DNA from: Sideroxydans lithotrophicus ES-1
Lineage (GTDB): Bacteria > Pseudomonadota > Gammaproteobacteria > Burkholderiales > Gallionellaceae
DNA length: 64,000 nt
Assembly: GCF_000025705.1 (NCBI RefSeq)
Contig: NC_013959.1
Location: 291,001 to 355,000 of the forward strand
Direction: 5' to 3'
Under the pieces are notes generated by a model, which was not told the DNA's origin, ran no database searches, and saw nothing but the letters and a program-made list of their open reading frames with translations. The first letter of the stretch is position 1; every line of letters starts with the position of its first letter. Of the stretch, positions 34,485-43,207 are shown piece by piece. Both the position numbers and the translations under genes were made by a program.

Positions 34485-36983
34485 CTGAAAAACTGGTGGA
34501 GATCACTCGGGATCGGTACCAAGCTCAGCATCCTTATTCAGGGGATGCTGGTCGTTGTATTGTTCATTGCCCATTTCTGGGTGATCAATCTTTTCAACCA
34601 GGCGATCCTGGACGAGGCCGAAAGGCGCGCCGAGATCTCCGCCGACGGGGTGATCAACGGCATGAACATGCTGATGGTCACCGGCATGATCTCGAACCCG
34701 GACAATCGCCGGTTGTTCATCAGGAAGATGGGTGCATCGGAGAACGTCAGCGAGCTGCGCATCATCCGCGCCAAGCAGGTGCAGGATCAGTTCGGTCCGG
34801 GCTTGCCGGAAGAACAGGCCAGGGATGACATGGATCGCCGCGCGATCGAATCGAAGAAACCGCAGTTCCAGCTGAGCGAGGATCACGGCATGCTGAAATT
34901 GCGGGCCGTGGTGCCGTTCATTGCCAGCAACTACTTCCGCGGTACCAATTGCCTGCTATGCCATCATGTGCAACCCGGTTCGGTCAACGGGGCCGCCAGC
35001 ATCACCATCGACCTCACCAATGAGTTGAACAAGATCAAGCACACCAAGGATCTGCTGATCCTTGGGCACATCATGCTGCAGATACTGCTGTTCTTCGCCA
35101 TCAACTGGCTTATCAACAGGTTCACGCGGCCGATCGTGAAGTTGCAATCCACCATGGAGTCGATGCAGCTCAGCGGCAGCATGGAGCAATTTGTCCCGGT
35201 CAAACTGGAGCAAGGCGAGCAGGATGAGATCGGCAAGCTCGGCCTGGCATTCAACCAGATGTCGGAGGCGTTATCCAACTCCGAAAGATCGATGAAGCTG
35301 GCCGCTTCGATCTACCAATCGAATGCCGACGCGATCATGGTCACGGACGAGAACAACCTGATCGTGGATGTGAATCCGGCCTTTACCCGCATCACCGGCT
35401 ATACGCTGGACGAGGTGAGGGGCAAGAACCCCAGGATCATGCAGTCCGGCAAGCATGACAATGAATTCTATCGGCACATGTGGCAGGCGATCCTGAACGA
35501 GGGGCACTGGCAGGGAGAGATATGGGACAAGCGCAAGACCGGCGAGATCTACGCCAAGCTGGCGCATATCAGCATCCTGCGCCGCTCTGATGGCGGCGTA
35601 TACCGCCATGTGGCGCAATTCTCCGACATCACCGAGAAGAAGCAGAAGGACGAGCTCATTTTCTGGCAGGCCAATTACGATGCCCTGACCTGCCTGCCCA
35701 ACCGCCGTCTGCTGAACGACCGGCTCGCGCATGCGCTTGCCGCCAACAAGCGCAATGAGGATTGCGGCGCACTGATGTTCCTCGATCTGGACAAGTTCAA
35801 GACGCTGAACGATACCCTGGGCCATGCCTATGGAGACATGTTGCTGGTCGAAGTGGCCAGGCGCATCAAGTCCTGCGTGCGCGAAGTCGACACGGTCGCG
35901 CGTATCGGCGGCGATGAGTTCGTGGTGCTGCTGGAGAATCTCGGTGCCGACATCAAGGATGCCACCCAGGCAGCGGCGCACATCGCCGAGAAGATACGCG
36001 CAAGCCTGTCCACCCCCTACCAGCTGCACGACAAGATGCATCACAGTTCGCCCAGCATCGGCGTCAGTCTCATACACTGCAACGGCGAATCGGCGGAAGA
36101 GCTGATCAAGCAGGCCGACATGGCGATGTATCAGGCCAAGGAGGCTGGGCGCAATGCGGTACGGTTCTTCGATCCGCAGATGCAGCAATCGGTGGAAACG
36201 ATCGCTGCGCTGGAGTCCGATCTGCGCCATGCCGTGCACGAGCGGCAGTTGCAACTGTTCTACCAGATCCAGCTTGACCACACTCACCATCCCGTCGGTG
36301 CCGAGGCATTGCTGCGCTGGATACATCCCGTGCGCGGCATGGTGTCGCCGGCGCAATTCATCCCCTTCGCCGAGGAAAGTTCGCTGATACTCGATATCGG
36401 GCATTGGGTGCTGGATGAGGCCTGCCGGCAGATCGCTGCCTGGAGCCACCAGGAACGGACGCGCGATCTGGTGCTGGCGGTCAACATCAGTGCGCGGCAA
36501 TTCAAGCAGCCCGATTTTGTGGAGCAGGTCGGGGCGATGATCCGGAAACATGCCATCCAGCCAGCACGACTCAAGCTGGAGCTGACCGAGAGCATCGCGC
36601 TGGAAGAGCTCGACGTCATCATTACGAAGATGCATGCGTTGAGAAACGGGCTCGGCATCTCGCTGTCGCTGGATGATTTCGGCACGGGCTATTCGTCCCT
36701 GTCCTACCTGAAGCGCCTGCCGCTCGACCAGATCAAGATCGACCAGAGTTTTGTGCGCGACATGACGGTCGATAGCGGCGATGCCGTGATGGTCAAGACG
36801 ATCATCGACATGGCGCACAACTTCGGTATCGAGGTGATCGCCGAAGGCGTCGAGACTGCCGGACAGTTTTTCCTGCTCAAGCAGTATGGCTGCCTGTTAT
36901 TCCAGGGTTACCTGTTTGGCAGGCCGGTGCCGCTGCGAGAGTTCGAGGCGCTGCTGCAGCAAACTGGATCGTCCGCAACCTGA
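34485..36983 (+). CDS. Heme-c sensor / HAMP / PAS / GGDEF-EAL c-di-GMP protein
   Basis: About 832 residues. Order: a transmembrane helix (about 13-34); a periplasmic sensor with a CLLCH heme-c attachment motif (156-160, DNA 34950-34964), as in Tll0287/DUF3365-like domains; a second helix; HAMP; PAS (from IYQSNADAIMVTDEN, with PRIMQSGKH); GGDEF (RIGGDEFVVLL intact); and EAL (EALLRW, ELTES, DDFGTGYSSL, KIDQSFV, EGVE intact). I place the start at a CTG at 34485 because GGAGGGG lies five bases ahead and it completes the first helix with MKNWWRSLGIGTKLS. The first ATG (34545) has no properly spaced ribosome site. Confidence 0.85.
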   Translation: MKNWWRSLGIGTKLSILIQGMLVVVLFIAHFWVINLFNQAILDEAERRAEISADGVINGMNMLMVTGMISNPDNRRLFIRKMGASENVSELRIIRAKQVQDQFGPGLPEEQARDDMDRRAIESKKPQFQLSEDHGMLKLRAVVPFIASNYFRGTNCLLCHHVQPGSVNGAASITIDLTNELNKIKHTKDLLILGHIMLQILLFFAINWLINRFTRPIVKLQSTMESMQLSGSMEQFVPVKLEQGEQDEIGKLGLAFNQMSEALSNSERSMKLAASIYQSNADAIMVTDENNLIVDVNPAFTRITGYTLDEVRGKNPRIMQSGKHDNEFYRHMWQAILNEGHWQGEIWDKRKTGEIYAKLAHISILRRSDGGVYRHVAQFSDITEKKQKDELIFWQANYDALTCLPNRRLLNDRLAHALAANKRNEDCGALMFLDLDKFKTLNDTLGHAYGDMLLVEVARRIKSCVREVDTVARIGGDEFVVLLENLGADIKDATQAAAHIAEKIRASLSTPYQLHDKMHHSSPSIGVSLIHCNGESAEELIKQADMAMYQAKEAGRNAVRFFDPQMQQSVETIAALESDLRHAVHERQLQLFYQIQLDHTHHPVGAEALLRWIHPVRGMVSPAQFIPFAEESSLILDIGHWVLDEACRQIAAWSHQERTRDLVLAVNISARQFKQPDFVEQVGAMIRKHAIQPARLKLELTESIALEELDVIITKMHALRNGLGISLSLDDFGTGYSSLSYLKRLPLDQIKIDQSFVRDMTVDSGDAVMVKTIIDMAHNFGIEVIAEGVETAGQFFLLKQYGCLLFQGYLFGRPVPLREFEALLQQTGSSAT

Positions 36984-37024
36984 ATATAATGGCACTACCA
37001 GTGTGACCAGCCCAGGGCCTAACC

Positions 37025-38620
37025 ATGTTCAGTCTGTTTGAAGGAAAACCGGATCATCCCCTGTTCGATCTGGCGGAAGCCCGGCGCCTGATCGCCGAGC
37101 TGCCCGAAGACGACCATTACAAGGCGCTGGAAGACATCACCTTCTGGCTGGATTCGATCAAGACCGTCAAAGGTTTCCATCCCGAGGTGCGTGCCGCCAT
37201 CATCCTGTTGCTGGATGAAACCGCCTTGCCGCTGCACAACGAGTTGCTGAACCAGTATATGAGCGCGCCGCACCTGCAGGACTTCAAGGGGGTGCATCAA
37301 TGGCAGGGCATCCATGCCTATGCCAGGGCGCTGGCCGAAGCATATGCCGCAAGCATGGAGGAATACCGTGGCGCAAAGAGCAGGCCGCTTGAACTCAGGC
37401 AGCAATTGCCGTTGCTGTGCGTCAGGTGGGCACGCGCCATCGGCGAGCAGGTGAAGCTGGAGCTGATGCGCTATCTCGATGTCGCGCCCGAAGTGTGGCG
37501 GCAGGCGGGGGCATGCCAGCGTTTCATCGAGGCCGAACAGATCGCCGAGAGCATGGTGCTTCCGTATGCGGGCCATGTCATCCACAGCAGCCCGCAACGC
37601 GAACTGTTGCGCGTGTTGCTGCTGTATGTGTCGGCGCCGGACGAGCTGGCGCCGGACCAGATCGAGGTGACTTACCGCATCGCCGGGCGCCTGTGCAGCT
37701 TCTTCGATCTGAAGAACGCGGCGGATGACGATTGCCCTTACCGCTTCGACATTGCCGCAGGCGATGCCCCGCACCGGGTGGACGGAACGGCCACGCCGGA
37801 CTCGCGCTACTTTGGCGCGGTACGCGCCCTGCCGGCGGTGGACAAGATCGAAAGACAGAACGAGGACGATCCGGTCTGGCAGGAACGGCGCTTCGGCAGC
37901 GAGTTCACCCCGGCCGGCAAGCTCACCGTGCTCAAGCATCTGCTGACCTGGTGGGCGCCGCAACCGCCGCTGCGGCATCAGGACCATCGCGGTATCGATA
38001 GCAAAGTCGATGTGGTACACGGCTTCAAACTGATCAGCCAGCTGGTGACGCGCATCGAGCTGGCCGGCGTCGATGATGCCGACGGCCAGGCGCACAAGAT
38101 CGGGCTGGCTGCCGACTCGGAGATCGACTATACCGCCGAGATATGGACCGTGACCGATATCAGCCTCGATGAGATCGGCATCAAGCTGGCCAAGAGTGCG
38201 GGCGCATGGGTCAAGATCGGCGACCTGTGCGGTATCAAGACCCAGAACAACCCGCTGTGGTGGGTCGGTGCGATCCGCCGCATCCACACCGACGCGGACA
38301 ACACCGTACACCTGGTCATCGGCATCATCGCCAAGAAACCGCTTTCCATCTGGCTGCGCGCGCTGGGCAAGGGGGCAGAGAAGGCATCCAACTGGGAGAC
38401 CAGTTCCGGCTCGTTCCAATACACCTACCTGCCGACCATCGTCTTGCCCGATGTGCACAATAGTTTCCTCAGTGCCACCTTGCTCATGCAATCCGGCGCT
38501 TTCGTGCCGGGCAACTACTATCAGGCGCTGATGGGCGAGAACAGTCGCGAGGTCAAACTGACTAAGCTGCTCGCCGAGGGTGAAGACTTCGAGCAGGTCG
38601 GTATCGAGTGGATGACATGA
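37025..38620 (+). CDS. Conserved hypothetical protein, about 530 residues
   Basis: 531 residues, soluble, no signal peptide. The N-terminal two thirds are helical (FSLFEGKPDHPLFDLAEARR, then long helices). The C-terminal third is beta-rich with GAWVKIGDLCGIKTQNNPLWWVGAIRRI and ends SREVKLTKLLAEGEDFEQVGIEW. Layout and C-terminal ending resemble the protein at 46883-48499 (ending GNDFERVSF), so they look like distant paralogues. The beta-rich end could be a degenerate PilZ-like barrel, but the RxxxR and DxSxxG motifs are absent. Function unknown. It follows a c-di-GMP gene by 41 bases. Confidence 0.68.
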   Translation: MFSLFEGKPDHPLFDLAEARRLIAELPEDDHYKALEDITFWLDSIKTVKGFHPEVRAAIILLLDETALPLHNELLNQYMSAPHLQDFKGVHQWQGIHAYARALAEAYAASMEEYRGAKSRPLELRQQLPLLCVRWARAIGEQVKLELMRYLDVAPEVWRQAGACQRFIEAEQIAESMVLPYAGHVIHSSPQRELLRVLLLYVSAPDELAPDQIEVTYRIAGRLCSFFDLKNAADDDCPYRFDIAAGDAPHRVDGTATPDSRYFGAVRALPAVDKIERQNEDDPVWQERRFGSEFTPAGKLTVLKHLLTWWAPQPPLRHQDHRGIDSKVDVVHGFKLISQLVTRIELAGVDDADGQAHKIGLAADSEIDYTAEIWTVTDISLDEIGIKLAKSAGAWVKIGDLCGIKTQNNPLWWVGAIRRIHTDADNTVHLVIGIIAKKPLSIWLRALGKGAEKASNWETSSGSFQYTYLPTIVLPDVHNSFLSATLLMQSGAFVPGNYYQALMGENSREVKLTKLLAEGEDFEQVGIEWMT

Positions 38621-38642
38621 AATTCGCGTAGCGATTCATTTG

Positions 38643-38681
38643 CTCCCTCTCCCGCTTGCGGGAGAGGGTTGAGGAGAGGGA
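38643..38681. repeat. Dispersed CCCTCTCCC-type palindromic repeat
   Basis: A strong hairpin CCCTCTCCCGCTTGCGGGAGAGGG with trailing TTGAGGAGAGGG, of the same family as at 8073, 11008 and 58571. It lies in the 252-base gap before surE, which otherwise shows no gene. Confidence 0.7.
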
Positions 38682-38872
38682 AGCGAGCATGGCAGGTTTT
38701 ATCATCAGGTGCGGCATCAGGCTCGCTGGAGTGACCGGCAAAACAGGCTGGAAGCAAATGGAAAAGGCGGCTAACATTCGTCCCGGCGGTCCGCGCCCGA
38801 TGCGACTAACCGGCCGCCGACAACTATGACTACAATTTCGCCCCCTTTTCTGCTTCGGCTTTGCCTTATCCC

Positions 38873-39679
38873 ATGCGTATCCTGATCAGCAACGACGACG
38901 GCTATTTCGCGCCGGGACTGGCCTGTCTGGCGCAACATCTTTCCGCCATCGCCGAAGTGACGGTCGTCGCGCCGGAGCGCGACCGCAGCGGTGCGAGCAA
39001 TTCGCTCACCCTGAACCGTCCACTCAACCTGCGCCGGGCGGCCAGCGGCTTCTATTATGTCGATGGCACGCCGACCGATTGCGTGCACCTGGCGGTGACC
39101 GGCATGCTGGATACCCAGCCCGACATCGTGGTGTCCGGCATCAACTCCGGTGCCAACATGGGCGACGACACCATCTATTCCGGCACGGTGGCGGCTGCGA
39201 CCGAGGGGTTCCTGCTCGGCATTCCCGCCATCGCCATCTCGATGGCGAAGCATGAGCCGGTGCACTACGACACGGCGGGCAAGGTGGCCGTGGAGCTGGT
39301 GCAGCGCTTCATGACCCAGACGAATTCGCATCCCTGGCTGCTCAATGTGAATGTGCCGGATGTGCCGCACGAACAGTTGCAGGGCATGGAGGTCACGCGT
39401 CTGGGCAAGCGCCACAAGGCAGAGCCGGTGATCAAGAGCAGCAATCCGCACGGCCAGCCGGTGTACTGGGTCGGTGCGGCGGGCAAGGCGCAGGACGCTG
39501 GCGAGGGCACCGATTTCTTTGCCACTGCACAACGCCGTGTATCCATCACACCGCTGCAGATCGACCTCACGCAATACAGCCAGCTGGATGCGGTGCGATC
39601 CTGGTTGGCTGCGGAAGGGTCGCCGCGGAGCGGCGGGGTTCCCACCGGTGTATCCCTTGCGGGTGGGAGGGCGCAGTGA
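38873..39679 (+). CDS. surE: 5'/3'-nucleotidase SurE
   Basis: 268 residues. [14 protein letters not shown] carries the metal-binding Asp-Asp pair, with [22 protein letters not shown] as the conserved second block. SurE dephosphorylates nucleoside monophosphates under stress and stationary phase. The body ends normally at about LDAVRSWLA. The final 20 or so residues ([20 protein letters not shown]) are encoded by a GC-rich palindromic repeat and look like an accidental extension. The stop overlaps the pcm start (GTGA). Confidence 0.92.
   Translation: MRILISNDDGYFAPGLACLAQHLSAIAEVTVVAPERDRSGASNSLTLNRPLNLRRAASGFYYVDGTPTDCVHLAVTGMLDTQPDIVVSGINSGANMGDDTIYSGTVAAATEGFLLGIPAIAISMAKHEPVHYDTAGKVAVELVQRFMTQTNSHPWLLNVNVPDVPHEQLQGMEVTRLGKRHKAEPVIKSSNPHGQPVYWVGAAGKAQDAGEGTDFFATAQRRVSITPLQIDLTQYSQLDAVRSWLAAEGSPRSGGVPTGVSLAGGRAQ
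39615..39668. repeat. Palindromic REP-like insertion in the 3' end of surE
   Basis: GCCGCGGAGCGGC (two half-palindromes) is followed by CCCACC...GGGTGGG. The element lies in frame at the end of surE and encodes its unusual glycine/serine-rich tail. Confidence 0.5.
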
Positions 39680-40332
39680 ACTTGCGTCACGCCGGCATAG
39701 GCATGACCTCGGCACGCACGCGCGGCCGGCTGATCGAACGGCTGCGCGCCGACGGCATCAAGGACGAGACGGTGCTGGCGGCGATGTACGAAGTGCCGCG
39801 GCACATCTTCATCGACGAGGCGCTGGCGACCCGCGCTTACGACGATGTGTCGCTGCCTATCGGGCACGGGCAAACGATTTCTCAGCCTCATAGCGTGGCG
39901 CGCATGACCGAGGTGCTGCGCAATGGCAAACAGCTCAACCGCGTGCTCGAGATTGGCACCGGTTGCGGCTACCAGGCGGCGGTGCTGGCGAAGGTGGCGA
40001 AGGAGGTCTATTCCGTCGAGCGCATCCAGCCCCTGTATGAACGGGCCAGGAAGACGCTGCGCGAGCTGAAGATATTCAACGTCAATCTGCGTTATACGGA
40101 TGGCACGGCGGGTTTGCCGGATGCTGCCCCGTACGACGGCATCATCATGACCTGTGCGGCACCTGCGCTGTCAGCCGCACTGCGGGAGCAGCTGGCGGTC
40201 GGTGGTAGAATGGTTTTGCCGATGGGGACGCAGGAGCAATTCCTGTATCTGATCGAGCGCGACGAGAACGGCTTCCGCGAAAGCCGTCTGGAGGCCGTGA
40301 AATTCGTACCGCTGGTGATGGGGAAAGCATGA
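39676..40332 (+). CDS. pcm: Protein-L-isoaspartate O-methyltransferase
   Basis: 218 residues. Repairs isoaspartyl residues by SAM-dependent methylation. Family signatures: [29 protein letters not shown], motif [16 protein letters not shown], and the late GGRMVLPMG. The start is GTG, overlapping the surE stop, as is common in the surE-pcm-nlpD(-rpoS) block. rpoS itself does not follow here; nlpD is followed by a radical SAM gene instead. Confidence 0.93.
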   Translation: MNLRHAGIGMTSARTRGRLIERLRADGIKDETVLAAMYEVPRHIFIDEALATRAYDDVSLPIGHGQTISQPHSVARMTEVLRNGKQLNRVLEIGTGCGYQAAVLAKVAKEVYSVERIQPLYERARKTLRELKIFNVNLRYTDGTAGLPDAAPYDGIIMTCAAPALSAALREQLAVGGRMVLPMGTQEQFLYLIERDENGFRESRLEAVKFVPLVMGKA

Positions 40333-41282
40333 ACAGACAGATTCTGCAGTGGACAATCCTGGCGTTAGCCGCATTCGTAACGGCGGGTTGCGGGATGCAG
40401 GCACCGAATGGCCGCCGCGCGCCTGTCATGGAATACGGTGCAGGCTCAAGGCCTGTTGCTCCAGCGCAGATACCTGCTGCAAAGAGACCGGTGATGGATT
40501 CCGATTACGAGACCGTCACGCGCACCTATGTCGTGCACAAGGGCGACACGCTCTACAGCATCGCTTTCTTCCATGGCGTGGATTATCGCGATGTGGCGAA
40601 CTGGAACCACCTGGACAATCCGGCGGCAATCAAGATCGGACAGCAGTTGCAACTGCATATCCCGGTCGCAGGTTCGCTACCCAGGGACGTGCCCAGGCCG
40701 GTGATGGATTCGCAAGTGGCCGAGTCGAATGAAACGAAGAGCTATCCCAGAGTAGGCAAACTGGCCTATACCGAACAGGCGCTGGCACAGGCCGAACGAC
40801 TGCAGAGCGGATCCAATGTGGCAGCGACGCCGACGGTTGCGGCTGCACCGGTCGCAACGTCGAACAAATATATCCCTGCCTCGGCCCGTGAAGTGGACAA
40901 TGAAAAGCCGCTGCAATGGGGCATGCCAACCAACGGCAAGCTGATCGCCGGATTCTCCGAGAGCGACAACCGCAAAGGCGTGGATATCGTCGGCCAGCGC
41001 GGTCAGCCGGTGGTGGCCAGTGCAGCCGGCAAGGTGGTGTACAGCGGCAGCGGCCTGCGCGGCTACGGCAAGCTCATCATCATCAAGCACAACAAGACCT
41101 TCCTCAGCGCCTATGCCCATAACGACCGGATACTGGTGAAGGAAGGCCAGAGCGTCAGCAGCGGACAGAAGATCGCCGAGATGGGCAGTACCGATACCAG
41201 CCAGGTCGAACTGCATTTCGAGATTCGCAAGTTCGGCAAACCGGTGGATCCGGCGCAATACCTGCCTTTGGTCAAATCTTGA
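40329..41282 (+). CDS. nlpD: NlpD-like lipoprotein (LysM + degenerate M23)
   Basis: 317 residues. A signal peptide ends at a cysteine (VTAGC, Cys21) fitting lipoprotein attachment. LysM lies at about 66-112 (TYVVHKGDTLYSIA...). The C-terminal M23/LytM fold (about 195-310) has RKGVDI where active peptidases have HxGxD, so zinc ligands are missing, as in NlpD/EnvC amidase activators. It therefore probably activates a cell-separation amidase at the outer membrane. ATG overlaps the pcm stop (ATGA). Confidence 0.88.
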   Translation: MNRQILQWTILALAAFVTAGCGMQAPNGRRAPVMEYGAGSRPVAPAQIPAAKRPVMDSDYETVTRTYVVHKGDTLYSIAFFHGVDYRDVANWNHLDNPAAIKIGQQLQLHIPVAGSLPRDVPRPVMDSQVAESNETKSYPRVGKLAYTEQALAQAERLQSGSNVAATPTVAAAPVATSNKYIPASAREVDNEKPLQWGMPTNGKLIAGFSESDNRKGVDIVGQRGQPVVASAAGKVVYSGSGLRGYGKLIIIKHNKTFLSAYAHNDRILVKEGQSVSSGQKIAEMGSTDTSQVELHFEIRKFGKPVDPAQYLPLVKS

Positions 41283-42118
41283 GTGAAGACCGCCTGAGCG
41301 TTACCGACCACAGCCGCGACAGCGCCGGGTTGCGCTATGTCTATCCGGTCGTCTCGCGCCGCGCGGGCGGGGTTTCCATCGGCATCAACCTCAATCCCAA
41401 CAATGCCTGCAACTGGCGCTGCATCTATTGCCAGGTGCCTGAACTCATTCGCGGTACTGCGCCGCCCGTCGATCTGGCTTTGCTGGAAAAGGAGCTGGAC
41501 GGTTTCCTGCATGAGCTGCAGCACGGCGATTTCATGCGACGCGTGCCGCCCGAAGCTCGCCGCATCAATGACATCGCCCTGTCCGGCAACGGCGAGCCGA
41601 CCAGCGCGCAGGAATTCGCCGAGGTCATCGAGCTCATCGCCCGGTACAAACCGGCCGGTCTCAAACTGGTACTCATCACCAACGGCAGCCTGATGCAGCG
41701 CGACAGCGTACAGCAAGGTCTGCGCCGCATGGCGCAACTCGACGGCGAGGTCTGGTTCAAACTGGATCGCGCCAGCGAGGCTGGCATGGCGCTGGTCAAC
41801 GATACCAGGCTGACCATGGACAGGGTGAGCCAGAACCTCACCACTGCGATCTCCTGCTGCCCCAACACCTGGTTGCAGACCTGCTGGTTCGCGCTGGATG
41901 GCGCAGCGCCCGGCGCACAGGACGAAGACGACTACGTGGATTTCCTCAAGGGACTGTTGCGCGGCGGCATCAGGCCGCAGGGTGTGCTGCTGTATGGCCT
42001 GGCGCGACCGTCCATGCAGCCGGAGGCGGCGCGCCTGAGCGCATTGCCGGCAGAGTGGCTGGAAGCCTTCGGCGCGCGTATCCGCGCGTTGGGAATTGAA
42101 GTCAGGGTCAGTGCATAA
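41279..42118 (+). CDS. Radical SAM protein
   Basis: 279 residues. The cluster motif is CNWRCIYC (Cys44, 48 and 51, CX3CX2C), within SIGINLNPNNACNWRCIYCQ. ALSGNGEPTSAQEF is the SAM-binding GEPT region, and LVLITNGSLM the next strand. The layout resembles the tRNA-wybutosine/NirJ-like short radical SAM group, but I cannot name the reaction. The start is a TTG whose last two bases belong to the nlpD stop (TTGA). Confidence 0.75.
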   Translation: MSEDRLSVTDHSRDSAGLRYVYPVVSRRAGGVSIGINLNPNNACNWRCIYCQVPELIRGTAPPVDLALLEKELDGFLHELQHGDFMRRVPPEARRINDIALSGNGEPTSAQEFAEVIELIARYKPAGLKLVLITNGSLMQRDSVQQGLRRMAQLDGEVWFKLDRASEAGMALVNDTRLTMDRVSQNLTTAISCCPNTWLQTCWFALDGAAPGAQDEDDYVDFLKGLLRGGIRPQGVLLYGLARPSMQPEAARLSALPAEWLEAFGARIRALGIEVRVSA

Positions 42119-43093
42119 ATGAGAGCGTGGAATGTATCGATGAGCAGTGCCATCAGGGTGCTCTTGTTGAGCATGCTGTGTTTCCCGTTGGCAGGATTCG
42201 GAGCGGATGGCAGCGGGACAGTACCTCCTGTTATGGAGTTGCGTTCCATGCCCCTGCTGGCATCGGATGAGCCCAACCTGCTGGGCTTGACCAGGGACAG
42301 CTATGAGCACCAGGCATTCATGGACTTCACCCTGTCCATGCGCTACCCGCTGCTGTTCAATACCTTGCAGCAGGGATACAAGTTCGACATGTTGCCGTTC
42401 ATCTCGTTTACCGGAAGGCTGGGTCAGTATTTCGGACGTCATTCTTCCCCCGTGTTGGCAAAACGGCTCAACCCGAAATTATTCCTGCGTTTTTATGAAT
42501 CGCGTACGAAGGGAAAGAACCTGTGGTCGGACGATAATGGCCTGGACTACTTCGATGTCGGCTATGCGCATGAATCGAACGGCCAGCATGTCGATACGCC
42601 TGCATTGTTCAGCAGCGCAGTGGCCAGCTACGGATCGCCCGAGATCGCACAGGATTACATCAGCCGCGGCTGGGACTATCTGGCATACAAGCGCCATTTG
42701 CAGATGCATCGTTATGGACTCGATTCGCTGGACGCAGAAATGAAGTACTTTTTGCACCACGGTCTGCTGCAGAGGACCAGCGAAGAATACAACGCCTGGG
42801 AAGGACCGCGCTCGATCACCAGGATCGGACAGGTGGATGGCTTACGGCTCAAGTTGAACTTCGGATTCCATCGGGACTGGTTCAAGGGGGCATCACTGTC
42901 CTATGCGACTGGCTACATCGATGTCGCCAGATGGAACACGCTGAGGGCCGAGTTCGGGTTCACCCCGCTCAGCGATTTCTTCGGTGTGCCCATCGTTCTG
43001 TGGGGACAGACCGGCTACAACAACAATGTCGCCCAGTATTACCGCAAGACCTGGGCGTTCGGCCTGGCCGCTTCATTCGAGACATTCAAGTAA
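42119..43093 (+). CDS. pldA: OMPLA-type outer membrane phospholipase A
   Basis: 324 residues. After a signal peptide (cleavage near AGFGA) comes a beta-barrel-like sequence with alternating hydrophobic residues. The catalytic block VGYAHESNGQ (His151, Ser153) matches the HESNG of OMPLA, a calcium-dependent, dimerisation-activated phospholipase. Terminal SFETFK ends in a C-terminal aromatic/hydrophobic pattern typical of barrels. The start follows the upstream TAA directly; an ATG at 42140 is an alternative. Confidence 0.78.
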   Translation: MRAWNVSMSSAIRVLLLSMLCFPLAGFGADGSGTVPPVMELRSMPLLASDEPNLLGLTRDSYEHQAFMDFTLSMRYPLLFNTLQQGYKFDMLPFISFTGRLGQYFGRHSSPVLAKRLNPKLFLRFYESRTKGKNLWSDDNGLDYFDVGYAHESNGQHVDTPALFSSAVASYGSPEIAQDYISRGWDYLAYKRHLQMHRYGLDSLDAEMKYFLHHGLLQRTSEEYNAWEGPRSITRIGQVDGLRLKLNFGFHRDWFKGASLSYATGYIDVARWNTLRAEFGFTPLSDFFGVPIVLWGQTGYNNNVAQYYRKTWAFGLAASFETFK

Positions 43094-43207
43094 GCGGCAG
43101 GGATCGTTTCACCCGCCTTGGTTTCATGCGGAGCGCCGCCAAGTGGTCTTTTCGTTTCGGGGAACACTGCTAGAATAATCGCTATTGCTCGATCGCGGGA
43201 TATTCAC

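Noticed and set aside
40329..41282. Active M23 endopeptidase
   Set aside because: The HxxxD zinc site is replaced by RKGVDI, so an activator role is more likely.
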